Assembly: GCF_002831585.1 (NCBI RefSeq)
Contig: NZ_CP025113.1
Location: 5,905,001 to 5,969,000, forward strand
Direction: 5' to 3'
Length of the DNA stretch: 64,000 nt
Origin: Bradyrhizobium sp. SK17
GTDB taxonomy: Bacteria > Pseudomonadota > Alphaproteobacteria > Rhizobiales > Xanthobacteraceae
The notes below the pieces were generated by a model. It was not told where the DNA came from. It searched no databases and saw nothing but the letters and a program-made list of their open reading frames with translations. The translations under genes and the position numbers were made by a program. Of this stretch, positions 1 to 8,275 are shown piece by piece; position 1 is the first letter of the stretch, and each line of letters starts with the position of its first letter.

Positions 1-104
1 GAGAGCGCGGAGGTGGGAGGCAGGCACCGCAACCGGACGATTGCCGCCGTATTTGGCGAGGACTTGGCGTTGCTTCCGACCAGCGCGGATGCTGCACCCG
101 ATGA

Positions 105-1611
105 GAAATCTTGCGCTGCGGACGTCAGCGGCGCGACCCTCGCTCCGGTCAAACGGAAGCGAAGGAGTCGTGTGATGGAATACTTTACCGGCCTCGATGT
201 CTCGGTCGACGAAACCGCGATCTGTGTCGTTGGCGATGACGGCAAAGTGGCGTTCGAAACCGCCGTCGAAACCGATCCGGCTGCAATCGCGGAAGCGCTG
301 CGGCCGTACGCGGATCGCATGCGCCGCGTCGGCCACGAGGCCGGATCGCTGTCGCCGTGGCTGCACACCGAGCTGCTGGCCGAAGGTGTTCCAGCGGTCT
401 GCCTCGAAACCCGTCATGTGCGCGCGGCCCTGTCGGCGCAGCGCAACAAGACGGACGCCAATGATGCACTCGGCATCGCACATATCATGCGCACCGGCTG
501 GTTCCGCCAGGCGCACATCAAGACGGATGGCTGCTATCGGATCAGGCTGCTGCTCGTTCAGCGCCGCAATCTGAAGCGCAAGTTCCTCGACCTTGAAAAT
601 GCGATCCGCCACTCGCTGAAGGTGTTCGGGATCCGGCTTGGCAAGGTCGGCCGCGGCGCCATGGAGAAGTCCGTGCGCGAGGCCGTCGCGGGCGACGCGA
701 TGACCGCTGGTCTGATGGACTGCATGCTTCGCGCACGCGCCGCGCTGTGGGCTGAGTATCTGACGCTGCACAAGCTCGTCGTGCAGCTCGCCATGCGCGA
801 CGAACTCTGCCGGCGCTTCATGGCGATCCCGGGCGTCGGTCCGGTGACGGCGCTGAGCTTCAGCAGTGCGATCGACGACCCGCAGCGCTTCCGTCGATCG
901 CGCAACGTGGCGGCCTACTTCGGGTTGACGGCGAAGCGGTGGCAGTCGGGCACGTCGATCGATGTGCAGGGACGGATCAGCAAGGCTGGCGATCCCGATG
1001 TGCGTCGCGCGCTCTACGAGGCGGCGTCGGCGATGCTCACCCGGTTCAAGGGCAGCGACATGATCAAGACCTGGGGCCTGAAGCTCGCGAAGACCAAGTG
1101 TCACGCGAAAGCGCGTGTCGCCGTTGCCCGCAAGCTCGCCGTCGTCATGCACGCGATGTGGCGCGACGGCACCTTCTATGTCGGCGATCCGAACGCGTCG
1201 GCGGACGATATCGACACCATGAACGCAGCGAAACGGCGGCGGCTAAGCCGCGCGAACTCATGACAGACACGGCCATATCGACAGCCGGTTGACGGCTCAC
1301 GAGCTCAAGGAGGTCCGCGCAAGCGGCAAAGGAATGATACAGACCAAGGAAACGGGAAGCACGATATCTTGCCTGTGGCCGCGCACAGCGGACCACGCGC
1401 GATTGCCTGTGAAGTTGCCCCGTAAATCCGATAGCGACATGTGCCGCGACGGTTCGCGCGCCGCCCAAATGCGGATCGAACACGCCGTCGATGAGCCCGG
1501 AGGACTGCACGGCGTATCAAACCTCAACCACTTCGCAGACGTTCAAGAGCCCACGTCGAATAGTGCCCGATTACTTGCTATGAAGGAGAGATGGAGATGG
1601 CGAAATCTTGC
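105..1611 (+). mobile_element. IS110-family insertion sequence (approximate limits)
   Basis: This is a putative IS110-family element around the transposase gene at 175-1263. The limits are inferred. The 10-base word GAAATCTTGC occurs at 105-114 and again at 1602-1611, on either side of the transposase gene. IS110 elements lack classical long terminal inverted repeats and often carry short identical words at their ends. About 340 noncoding bases lie 3' of the transposase gene and only about 60 lie 5' within these limits. That layout is more like the IS1111 subgroup, where the guide (bridge) RNA is encoded 3' of the transposase. The exact ends are uncertain without other copies to compare. Confidence 0.5.
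175..1263 (+). CDS. IS110-family transposase
   Basis: The product is a DEDD transposase/recombinase of about 362 residues that moves its own element. The N-terminal RuvC-like domain starts with GLDVSVDETA at about residue 6, has the acidic stretch GHEAGSLSPW, and ends with NKTDANDALGIA at about 92-103, which fits the D-E-D-D set. The C-terminal Tnp_20-like domain begins near IPGVGPVTA (about 218) and contains AAYFGLTAKRWQSG, with the serine expected to take part in catalysis. The frame is open upstream to base 13, but the ATG at 175 has a GAAGGAG ribosome-binding site just before it and gives the normal family length. In this family, related enzymes are guided by an RNA encoded in the noncoding end of the element. 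The gene appears intact. Confidence 0.93.
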   Translation: MEYFTGLDVSVDETAICVVGDDGKVAFETAVETDPAAIAEALRPYADRMRRVGHEAGSLSPWLHTELLAEGVPAVCLETRHVRAALSAQRNKTDANDALGIAHIMRTGWFRQAHIKTDGCYRIRLLLVQRRNLKRKFLDLENAIRHSLKVFGIRLGKVGRGAMEKSVREAVAGDAMTAGLMDCMLRARAALWAEYLTLHKLVVQLAMRDELCRRFMAIPGVGPVTALSFSSAIDDPQRFRRSRNVAAYFGLTAKRWQSGTSIDVQGRISKAGDPDVRRALYEAASAMLTRFKGSDMIKTWGLKLAKTKCHAKARVAVARKLAVVMHAMWRDGTFYVGDPNASADDIDTMNAAKRRRLSRANS

Positions 1612-1791
1612 AGAAAACGGGAGCCAAATAGGACGGCAGGATAAAAGGCCGCGAGGTGCGGCTTCGGTCGGTTGTGGTTTTTCAAGGAGTTATGAGGCGA
1701 TTTCGCGAGGTGCGGGATTCTCGCACACCTCGCGGCAATGCCGATTTCTCATAGGTTTCCGTCCCTTGGCGCGATGTGCGGGGCATCGGCC
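1264..1791. other. Noncoding stretch: IS110 3' end, then relaxase leader
   Basis: I see no convincing gene here. The first part, to about 1611, is probably the 3' noncoding end of the IS110 element and could hold its guide RNA. The second part leads into the relaxase gene. It contains two copies of CGCGAGGTGCGG (1650-1661 and 1704-1715) and an inverted copy that forms a hairpin. A 168-residue open frame crosses the stretch, but it has no recognisable domain and runs into the relaxase gene in another frame. Confidence 0.6.
1650..1734. other. Candidate origin of transfer (oriT) with repeats and hairpin
   Basis: CGCGAGGTGCGG occurs at 1650-1661 and 1704-1715. CACCTCGCG at 1726-1734 is the exact inverse of CGCGAGGTG at 1704-1712, so a 9-bp stem can form with a 13-base loop. 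The first copy also sits in a short palindrome, GCCGC-GAGGT-GCGGC. A repeat plus a hairpin immediately 5' of a relaxase gene is a usual layout for oriT, where the relaxase nicks. No nick site can be assigned from the sequence. The structure could instead regulate relaxase expression. Confidence 0.4.
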
Positions 1792-3528
1792 ATGACCGGC
1801 GACAGTGATTTCCGCATCCGGCCTGGCCGCATCCGCTCGACGCGCGCGCAGGCGGCGCGTCCCTTCATCGCGCAGGCTCTGGCGGCGGCGAAGAAGGCCG
1901 GGGCCGGCGTCTCGCGATCCGGCCGCATCGTGCCTGGCAATCGCTCGCGCTTCGGGCGCGGCCAGCGCGCAAGCATCCAGGCGAACCGTCTGCTCACCGC
2001 CCGCTCTCGCGGCGCTGTCATCAAGGCGCGCGTCGTGCGCCACTCAGCCCGCTCGGCACCGCTCGCCACTCACCTCAACTATCTGCGCCGCGAAGGCGTG
2101 ACCCGTGACGGAGAGAAGGCACACCTCTTAGGTCCCGGAGGAGATAACGCCGATCCGAAGGCCTTCGCCGAGCGGTGTCAGGACGATCGCCATCATTTCA
2201 GATTCATCGTCTCGCCCGACGACGCGGTGGACATGGCCGACCTGCGATCCTTCGCCCGCGATCTCGTCAGCCAGATGGAAAAGGATCTCGACACCAGGCT
2301 CGATTGGGTGGCCGTCGATCACTGGAACACCGAGCATCCCCATGTCCATCTTATCGTGCGCGGCGTGCGCGACGACGGACAGGATCTCGTCATCTCCCGC
2401 GATTACATCAAGGAGGGGATGCGGGATCGCGCGCGTGATCTCATCACCCGGGAACTGGGACCGCGTACCGAACTCGACATCCAGCGTAGCCTGGAGCGTC
2501 AGGTGGCGTCCGAGCGCTTCACGCAGCTCGATCGTCAGCTCGTCCGCGACAGTCGTGAAACCGGCGTCATCGACATGGCGGTCGATCCGAGCACCCGGCC
2601 CGACGAATACCATGCGCTGAAGCTCGGTCGGCTCCGCAAGCTGGAGACGCTAGGCCTCGCCGAACAGTTCGGTCCGGGCCAGTGGATGATCGACGAGAAA
2701 GCCGAGGCGACGCTGCGCGAACTCGGCGAGCGCGGCGACATCATCAAGCGGATGCACCGGGCGTTGACCGAGCGCGGCATCGAGCGCGGCTCGGCCAGCT
2801 ATGTCCTTGCCGCTGAGAGCCTCGACACGCCGATCATCGGCCGGCTGGTCGATCGCGGGCTCGACGATGAACTGAAGGGCACCGCCTACGCCGTGGTCGA
2901 CGGCGTCGATGGCCGCACGCATCACATCAAGCTGCCCGACCTCGGCGCGGCCGGCGATAGCGCGGCGGGCTCGATCGTCGAGCTGCGCAAGTTCGATGAC
3001 GCGCAGGGGCAGCGGCGTGTGGCCATCGCCGTCCGCTCCGATCTCGACATCGATCGGCAGATCACGGCGACGGGTGCGACCTGGCTCGACCGGCAGAATA
3101 TCGCGCGCGAACCGGCAGCGCTGTCCGAGGGCGGCTTCGGCGCCGCGGTTCGGGAAGCGATGGATCGCCGCGCCGATCATCTGGTCGGACAAGGCCTCGG
3201 CGAGCGGCACGGACAGCGCGTCACCTTCAATCGGGGGCTGATCGACACGCTGCGTCGCCGCGAGCTGGAGGCGGTTGGCGAGAAGCTCGCCGCCGAAACC
3301 GGCCGCCCGTTCAATCGCGCGGGAAGCGGCGAATATGTCGCCGGCACTTACCGCCAGCGTCTCACGCTCGCCTCCGGCCGCTTCGCCATGCTGGACGACG
3401 GCCTCGGCTTCCAGCTCGTGCCCTGGTCGCCCTCACTCGAAAAGCAGCTCGGGAAGCATGTCTCCGGCGTCGCTCGCGATGACGGCATCGACTGGAGCTT
3501 CGGCCGCAAGCGGGGCCTCGGCCTCTGA
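1792..3528 (+). CDS. rlxS: Relaxase, MobA/VirD2 type with DUF3363 domain
   Basis: This protein of about 578 residues nicks the element at oriT and pilots the strand during conjugation. The N-terminus is very basic. The three-histidine metal-binding motif is visible as HWNTEHPHVHLIV at about residues 177-189, preceded by a relaxase-like HHFRFIVSPDD stretch. The rest matches the DUF3363 region found in relaxases of rhizobial ICEs such as RlxS of Mesorhizobium. An upstream ATG at 1738 is in frame. I chose 1792 because MTGDSDFRIRPGR is a typical family start and the extra 18 residues look non-coding. traG follows after 24 bases. The catalytic tyrosine cannot be assigned with certainty by eye. Confidence 0.9.
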   Translation: MTGDSDFRIRPGRIRSTRAQAARPFIAQALAAAKKAGAGVSRSGRIVPGNRSRFGRGQRASIQANRLLTARSRGAVIKARVVRHSARSAPLATHLNYLRREGVTRDGEKAHLLGPGGDNADPKAFAERCQDDRHHFRFIVSPDDAVDMADLRSFARDLVSQMEKDLDTRLDWVAVDHWNTEHPHVHLIVRGVRDDGQDLVISRDYIKEGMRDRARDLITRELGPRTELDIQRSLERQVASERFTQLDRQLVRDSRETGVIDMAVDPSTRPDEYHALKLGRLRKLETLGLAEQFGPGQWMIDEKAEATLRELGERGDIIKRMHRALTERGIERGSASYVLAAESLDTPIIGRLVDRGLDDELKGTAYAVVDGVDGRTHHIKLPDLGAAGDSAAGSIVELRKFDDAQGQRRVAIAVRSDLDIDRQITATGATWLDRQNIAREPAALSEGGFGAAVREAMDRRADHLVGQGLGERHGQRVTFNRGLIDTLRRRELEAVGEKLAAETGRPFNRAGSGEYVAGTYRQRLTLASGRFAMLDDGLGFQLVPWSPSLEKQLGKHVSGVARDDGIDWSFGRKRGLGL

Positions 3529-3552
3529 TCCACTGCAGAAAGACGCATCGCT

Positions 3553-5541
3553 ATGTCCGCTACGAAAATCCTCTGGGGCCAGATCCTCACCATCTTCGCC
3601 ATCGTGTTGGTCACGACCTGGGGCGCCACCGAATGGGTGGCCTGGCGGCTGGCCTTCCAGCCGGAACTCGGTGCGCCGTGGTTCCGGCTGCTCGGCGTTC
3701 CCTTCTATCTGCCGCCCGCCTTCTTCTGGTGGTGGTATGGCTTCGACGCCTATGCGCCGTCGATCTTCGTCGAGGGCGCCTTCATCGCCGCGTCCGGCGG
3801 CTTCATCTCGATCGCGGTCGCCATCGGCATGTCGGTCTGGCGTGCGCGCGAGGCCAAGAAGGTCGAGACCTATGGCTCGGCGCGCTGGGCCGAAAAGAAG
3901 GAGGTGGATGCCGCCGGGCTTCTCGGTCCCGATGGCGTCGTGCTGGGACGCTACGATCATGCCTATCTGCGCCATGACGGGCCGGAGCATGTGCTGTGCT
4001 TTGCGCCGACCCGTTCCGGCAAGGGCGTCGGCCTGGTCGTACCCTCGCTGCTGACCTGGCCGGGCTCGGCCATCGTCCACGACATCAAGGGCGAGAACTG
4101 GCAGCTCACCGCCGGCTTCCGCGCGAAGCATGGTCGCGTGCTGCTGTTCGATCCGACCAACGCCAAATCGTCGGCGTACAACCCACTGCTCGAGGTGCGC
4201 CGCGGCGAATGGGAGGTCCGCGACGTCCAGAACATCGCCGACATCCTGGTCGACCCGGAAGGTTCGCTCGAAAAGCGCAACCACTGGGAAAAGACCAGTC
4301 ACGCCTTGCTGGTCGGCGCGATCCTCCACGTCCTCTATGCCGAGGAGGACAAGACGCTGGCCGGCGTCGCCGCCTTCCTCTCCGATCCGAAGCGGCCCAT
4401 CGAGTCGACGCTGGCCGCCATGATGAAGACGGCCCATCTGGGCGAAGCCGGTCCGCACCCGGTCATCGCGAGCGCGGCGCGCGAACTGCTGAACAAATCC
4501 GACAACGAACGCTCCGGCGTGCTCTCCACCGCCATGTCGTTCCTCGGGCTTTATCGCGACCCGGTCGTCGCCGAAGTGACGCGGCGCTGCGATTGGCGGA
4601 TCACGGACATCGTGGGCGACAAGCGCCCGACGACGCTCTACCTCGTCGTGCCGCCCTCCGACATCAATCGCACCAAGCCGCTGATCCGTCTGATCCTCAA
4701 TCAGGTCGGCCGCCGCCTGACCGAGGATCTGCAGGCGAAGGCCGGACGCCATCGGCTGCTGCTGATGCTGGACGAGTTTCCGGCGCTGGGCCGCCTCGAC
4801 TTCTTCGAGTCCGCCCTGGCTTTCATGGCCGGCTACGGGCTGAAAAGCTTCCTGATCGCGCAGTCGCTCAACCAGATCGAAAAGGCCTACGGCGCGAACA
4901 ATTCGATCCTCGACAATTGCCATGTTCGCGTGAGCTTTGCCACCAACGATGAGCGCACCGCCAAGCGCGTGTCGGATGCGCTCGGCACTGCGACCGAGAT
5001 GAAGGCCATGAAGAACTATGCCGGCCACCGGCTGTCGCCCTGGCTCGGTCACTTGATGGTGTCGCGTTCGGAAACGGCCCGGCCGCTGCTCACGCCCGGC
5101 GAGATCATGCAGCTTCCGCCAGCCGACGAGATCGTCATGGTCGCAGGCACGCCGCCGATACGCGCGAAGAAGGCGCGCTATTACGAGGACGCGCGATTCA
5201 AGGAGCGTCTCCTGCCGCCGCCGTCGCTTGCGGCGCCGGAAAGAGGCCGGCCCGACGACTGGACCAACCTCCCACGTCCCGCCCGCCCGGCACTGCTCGA
5301 ATCCGGGTCCGTGCCCGATGCCGCCGATGACGATCCGACCGAGTCGGAACGCCGGCAGCAACCCGAGCTGAACCGCGTGAAGCCGGTCGAGAAGAAGCCG
5401 CCTGTCGAGAACGAATTCGAAATCGATGTCGAGCGCGATGACGATGACGATGTTGCCGCGCGCAACCGGCGCATGACACGGATGATGCAGGGCGTGGCAA
5501 GGCAGGTGTCGCTCGATCCGAACGACGGCATGGAGTTGTGA
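3553..5541 (+). CDS. traG: Type IV coupling protein TraG/VirD4
   Basis: This inner-membrane ATPase of 662 residues couples the relaxase-DNA complex to the mating channel. Hydrophobic segments lie near residues 10-30 and in about the 50-95 region. A Walker A motif, PTRSGKGVGL, is at about 152-161 and a Walker B motif, LLLMLDEFPALG, at about 402. The C-terminal 80 residues are charged and rich in D, E and R, which is common for the variable tail of this family. It lies between the relaxase and the CopG-like gene with short gaps on the same strand, so the three are probably one transcript. No defect is seen. Confidence 0.95.
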   Translation: MSATKILWGQILTIFAIVLVTTWGATEWVAWRLAFQPELGAPWFRLLGVPFYLPPAFFWWWYGFDAYAPSIFVEGAFIAASGGFISIAVAIGMSVWRAREAKKVETYGSARWAEKKEVDAAGLLGPDGVVLGRYDHAYLRHDGPEHVLCFAPTRSGKGVGLVVPSLLTWPGSAIVHDIKGENWQLTAGFRAKHGRVLLFDPTNAKSSAYNPLLEVRRGEWEVRDVQNIADILVDPEGSLEKRNHWEKTSHALLVGAILHVLYAEEDKTLAGVAAFLSDPKRPIESTLAAMMKTAHLGEAGPHPVIASAARELLNKSDNERSGVLSTAMSFLGLYRDPVVAEVTRRCDWRITDIVGDKRPTTLYLVVPPSDINRTKPLIRLILNQVGRRLTEDLQAKAGRHRLLLMLDEFPALGRLDFFESALAFMAGYGLKSFLIAQSLNQIEKAYGANNSILDNCHVRVSFATNDERTAKRVSDALGTATEMKAMKNYAGHRLSPWLGHLMVSRSETARPLLTPGEIMQLPPADEIVMVAGTPPIRAKKARYYEDARFKERLLPPPSLAAPERGRPDDWTNLPRPARPALLESGSVPDAADDDPTESERRQQPELNRVKPVEKKPPVENEFEIDVERDDDDDVAARNRRMTRMMQGVARQVSLDPNDGMEL

Positions 5542-5548
5542 GGCGCCA

Positions 5549-5980
5549 ATGTCGAAATCACCCAGAAAGCAGCGTCTCTCCGTCTACCTCGATCCGGGTG
5601 TGATGAGCCGGCTCGCCGAACATGCCGCGCGGCGTGACCATTCGCGCTCGCTCATTGCCGAGGCGGCCATCGAATCCTTCCTGTCGCCCGATGCGGCTGA
5701 ACGGCAGGAAGCAGCCGTCACGAAACGCCTCGACCAACTCGATCGTCGGATTACACGGCTGGAGCGGGATGTCGGTATTGCAGTTGAGACGCTCGCCGTG
5801 TTCATCCGTTTCTGGCTCTCGACGACACCAGCGCTACCCGAGCCTGCCGCACAGGCCGCCCGTGCAAAGACCGGAGAGCGCTACGAGGCCTTCGTTACGG
5901 CCTTAGGGCGCCGACTGGCGAAGGGGCCGAAACTGCGACAGGAAATTTCCGAAGACGTCGTCTCTGACGGTGAGCCTTAG
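5549..5980 (+). CDS. CopG-family ribbon-helix-helix protein
   Basis: This is a small protein of 143 residues. The first 50 residues have the ribbon-helix-helix pattern (QRLSVYLDPGVMSRLAEHA) with a basic N-terminus, as in CopG/Arc repressors and conjugation accessory proteins. Residues of about 55-85 form a probable coiled coil (KRLDQLDRRITRLERDV), followed by a hydrophobic stretch, VETLAVFIRFWLS. It starts 7 bases after the traG stop, so it is likely cotranscribed. In related ICEs a gene of this type sits at the same place. It may regulate the transfer genes or help the relaxase at oriT. The role is inferred from family and position. Confidence 0.8.
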   Translation: MSKSPRKQRLSVYLDPGVMSRLAEHAARRDHSRSLIAEAAIESFLSPDAAERQEAAVTKRLDQLDRRITRLERDVGIAVETLAVFIRFWLSTTPALPEPAAQAARAKTGERYEAFVTALGRRLAKGPKLRQEISEDVVSDGEP

Positions 5981-6016
5981 CACTTCACCGCCAATCTAAG
6001 GTCGATCCGCACAGGA

Positions 6017-6496
6017 TCATCTTTCGACATAACGCGCGAGGTTTTCGAGAGTCGAACGAAGCCCAACATCGTGGTCTTCTTTGCTTATTCCCGTCGGCAC
6101 ATCCTCGGCGATGATCGAGACCACTGTCCCACCCGCTGCCGATGCAAGGCTCCACATCATCCGCATCTGGCCCGCAAATCGTGGGTCATCGGACTCGAAC
6201 GTCACGAGCTGCACGACGCGCTCATTCGGGACCAACTCGGCAAACCGGCCCTCGACGATATCGGTGTCGTCCGATGTCTTGCCGGCGTTCGCGTGATCGC
6301 CGTCATAGGTCAGCACCATCCGGTATTTCCCTCCCGGTCGTGCATCGAATTCGTAAACCTGGCCGGTCATGCCTTCAGGCGGAAGCCATTGCGGCCACGC
6401 TGTCGGATCGACAAATGCACGATAGATCACGTCCGCGGGTGCGGCGATGAATCGCGTCGCCGAGTCGGTTCTTCCCTGCTGTAGATTTGCGGCCAT
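6017..6496 (-). CDS. SRPBCC (AHSA1-like) family protein
   Basis: This is a 159-residue protein with the START/Bet v1-like fold of the AHSA1 group. It shows the usual opening TRFIAAPADVIYRAFVDP, the mid-region YEFDARPGGKYRMVLTYDG, and ERVVQLVTFESDDP before a terminal helix. Proteins of this kind bind small hydrophobic ligands or act as polyketide-cyclase-like enzymes, and the substrate cannot be told. The frame is open 19 residues further upstream. I chose the ATG at 6496 because AGGAG-like sites precede it and the fold begins soon after. It lies on the opposite strand between two conjugation blocks, so it is an accessory gene and not part of the transfer apparatus. Confidence 0.85.
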   Translation of the reverse strand: MAANLQQGRTDSATRFIAAPADVIYRAFVDPTAWPQWLPPEGMTGQVYEFDARPGGKYRMVLTYDGDHANAGKTSDDTDIVEGRFAELVPNERVVQLVTFESDDPRFAGQMRMMWSLASAAGGTVVSIIAEDVPTGISKEDHDVGLRSTLENLARYVER

Positions 6497-6640
6497 TCCT
6501 CCTTCTCCTCGCGCGTTCCAAATTCTGATCCCGCCGTTCTCCTGTATTTGCACGCTACACTACGACGCCGATAAATCCTTGTTGAGTCGGCCCAAAATCA
6601 GGCCCTTTTAATCATCCCGTTCGGGGAAGGTCTGTCTCAT

Positions 6641-6657
6641 CCCCGTTTGAATCGGGG
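6641..6657 (+). promoter_or_regulatory. Short hairpin just before trbB
   Basis: CCCCG (6641-6645) and CGGGG (6653-6657) can pair across a 7-base loop, and the trbB ATG lies only 4 bases downstream. No strong ribosome-binding site is visible in front of that ATG. The stem could affect translation of the first gene of the trb operon. This is inference from position only. Confidence 0.25.
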
Positions 6658-6661
6658 TTTC

Positions 6662-7648
6662 ATGGCGGCGTCTCATCAAAATTCTGAAGGCTTTGCGCGC
6701 GGCGCACGGATGCTGCGCACCGCGCTAGGTCCCGCCATCGCGCGCTATCTCGACGACGCCGGCATCGTCGAGGTGATGCTGAATCCAGATGGGCGGCTTT
6801 GGATCGACCGTCTCTCCGAGGGGCTGTCCGACACGGGCGAGCGGCTGTCGGCGGCCGACGGCGAGCGCATCGTTCGCCTCGTCGCCCATCACGTCGGCGC
6901 CGAGGTCCATGCCGGCGCTCCCCGTGTCTCGGCCGAGCTGCCCGAAACGGGCGAGCGGTTCGAGGGGTTGTTGCCTCCCGTCGTCGCCGCGCCCGCCTTC
7001 GCGATCCGCAAGCCTGCCGTCGCAGTGTTCACGCTCGACGACTACGTCGTGGGCGGCATCATGTCCGCGGAGCAGGCTGAGGCGCTCCGCCAAGGCGTCG
7101 CGGCGCGAGCCAACATCCTCGTCGCCGGCGGCACATCGACCGGCAAAACCACGCTCACGAACGCGCTGCTCGCCGAGGTCGCGAAGACCGCCGATCGCGT
7201 CGTCATCATCGAAGATACGCGCGAGCTGCAATGCGCGGCGCCGAACCTCGTCGCCATGCGGACGAAGGATGGGGTCGCCTCGCTCTCCGATCTCGTGCGC
7301 TCGTCGTTGCGCCTTCGCCCCGACCGCATTCCGGTCGGCGAGGTGCGCGGCGCGGAGGCGCTCGACCTGCTGAAGGCCTGGGGCACTGGCCACCCCGGCG
7401 GCGTCGGGACCATTCACGCCGGCAGCGCCATCGGCGCGCTGCGCCGCCTCGAGCAGCTCATCCAGGAAGCTGTCGTCACCGTCCCGCGCGCGCTGATCGC
7501 CGAGACGATCGATCTCGTCGCGGTCCTCTCGGGCCGCGGTTCCGCGCGCCGGCTCGCCGAACTCGCCCGTGTCGAGGGGCTCGGTCCCGACGGCGACTAC
7601 CGCGTCACCCCCATCACCTCGAAGCCCAACGAAGGAGAATCCGCATGA
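6662..7648 (+). CDS. trbB: Conjugal transfer ATPase TrbB (VirB11-like)
   Basis: This is a hexameric secretion ATPase of 328 residues that powers pilus assembly and transfer. A Walker A motif, [15 protein letters not shown], is at about residues 156-170, and [10 protein letters not shown] near 180 is the Asp-box. [14 protein letters not shown] is the conserved His-box region. It is the first gene of the trb operon. An in-frame TTG at 6647 is possible; the ATG at 6662 is preferred because it gives a normal N-terminus. The stop overlaps the start of trbC (ATGA). Confidence 0.95.
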   Translation: MAASHQNSEGFARGARMLRTALGPAIARYLDDAGIVEVMLNPDGRLWIDRLSEGLSDTGERLSAADGERIVRLVAHHVGAEVHAGAPRVSAELPETGERFEGLLPPVVAAPAFAIRKPAVAVFTLDDYVVGGIMSAEQAEALRQGVAARANILVAGGTSTGKTTLTNALLAEVAKTADRVVIIEDTRELQCAAPNLVAMRTKDGVASLSDLVRSSLRLRPDRIPVGEVRGAEALDLLKAWGTGHPGGVGTIHAGSAIGALRRLEQLIQEAVVTVPRALIAETIDLVAVLSGRGSARRLAELARVEGLGPDGDYRVTPITSKPNEGESA

Positions 7649-7977
7649 TCTCGCATGTCCGCACATTGCCTCGCCGCCTGATGATGACGGCGTCGGCCGT
7701 TGTCATCAGCGTGGCGATCGCGCCGGCCGCCCATGCTTCCGGCTCTTCCATGCCGTGGGAGCAGCCGCTCCAGCAGATCCTCCAGTCGATCGAAGGTCCC
7801 GTCGCCAAGATCATCGCGGTGATCATCATCATCGTCACCGGCCTGACGCTGGCGTTCGGCGACACGTCGGGCGGCTTCCGCCGCCTGATCCAGATCGTGT
7901 TCGGTCTCTCGATCGCCTTCGCGGCGTCGAGCTTCTTCCTGTCCTTCTTCTCGTTCGGCGGCGGAGCGCTCGTCTGA
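7645..7977 (+). CDS. trbC: Conjugal pilin TrbC (VirB2-like)
   Basis: This is a pilin precursor of 110 residues. A long basic N-terminus and a hydrophobic stretch ending PAAHASGSS look like the extended signal peptide of TrbC/VirB2 pilins, cleaved near AHA. Two membrane segments follow, IIAVIIIIVTGLTLAF and LIQIVFGLSIAFAASSFF. The start ATG at 7645 overlaps the trbB stop and is preceded by GAAGGAG. The stop overlaps the trbD start, so translation is probably coupled. Confidence 0.93.
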   Translation: MISHVRTLPRRLMMTASAVVISVAIAPAAHASGSSMPWEQPLQQILQSIEGPVAKIIAVIIIIVTGLTLAFGDTSGGFRRLIQIVFGLSIAFAASSFFLSFFSFGGGALV

Positions 7978-8258
7978 TGGCGGGCATCGCGGATCAGGCC
8001 GGCGAGGTGCCGGGCTTCACGGTCGCGGTCCATCGGGCGCTGACCGAGCCGATTCTGCTCGGCGGCGCCCCGCGCGCCATCGCCATCATGAACGGGACGC
8101 TTGCGGGCGCAGTCGGCTTGGGCCTCCGCCTCTGGCTCGTCGGGATCGCAATCTGGGCGATCGGCCATGTCGCGGCCGTCTGGGCGGCGAAGCGCGATCC
8201 GCTCTTCGTCGACGTGGTGCGGCGCCATCTGCGCATTCCCGCGCACCTTTCGGTCTGA
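7977..8258 (+). CDS. trbD: Conjugal transfer protein TrbD (VirB3-like)
   Basis: This is a small inner-membrane protein of 93 residues in the mating-pair channel. It opens with PGFTVAVHRALTEPILLGG, a typical TrbD/VirB3 start, then has two adjacent hydrophobic segments (about residues 32-68) and a basic tail, KRDPLFVDVVRRHL. The start overlaps the trbC stop by one base. trbE follows directly. Confidence 0.92.
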   Translation: MAGIADQAGEVPGFTVAVHRALTEPILLGGAPRAIAIMNGTLAGAVGLGLRLWLVGIAIWAIGHVAAVWAAKRDPLFVDVVRRHLRIPAHLSV

Positions 8259-8275
8259 GGGAGGGCGTCGCCGTG

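Noticed and set aside
1289..1795. 168-residue plus-strand open frame after the IS110 transposase
   Set aside because: It has no recognised domain, spans the IS end and oriT candidate, and enters the relaxase region in another frame.
3433..5361. 642-residue minus-strand frame opposite traG
   Set aside because: It is a shadow of the high-GC traG gene; composition is rich in Arg, Gly and His and shows no domain.
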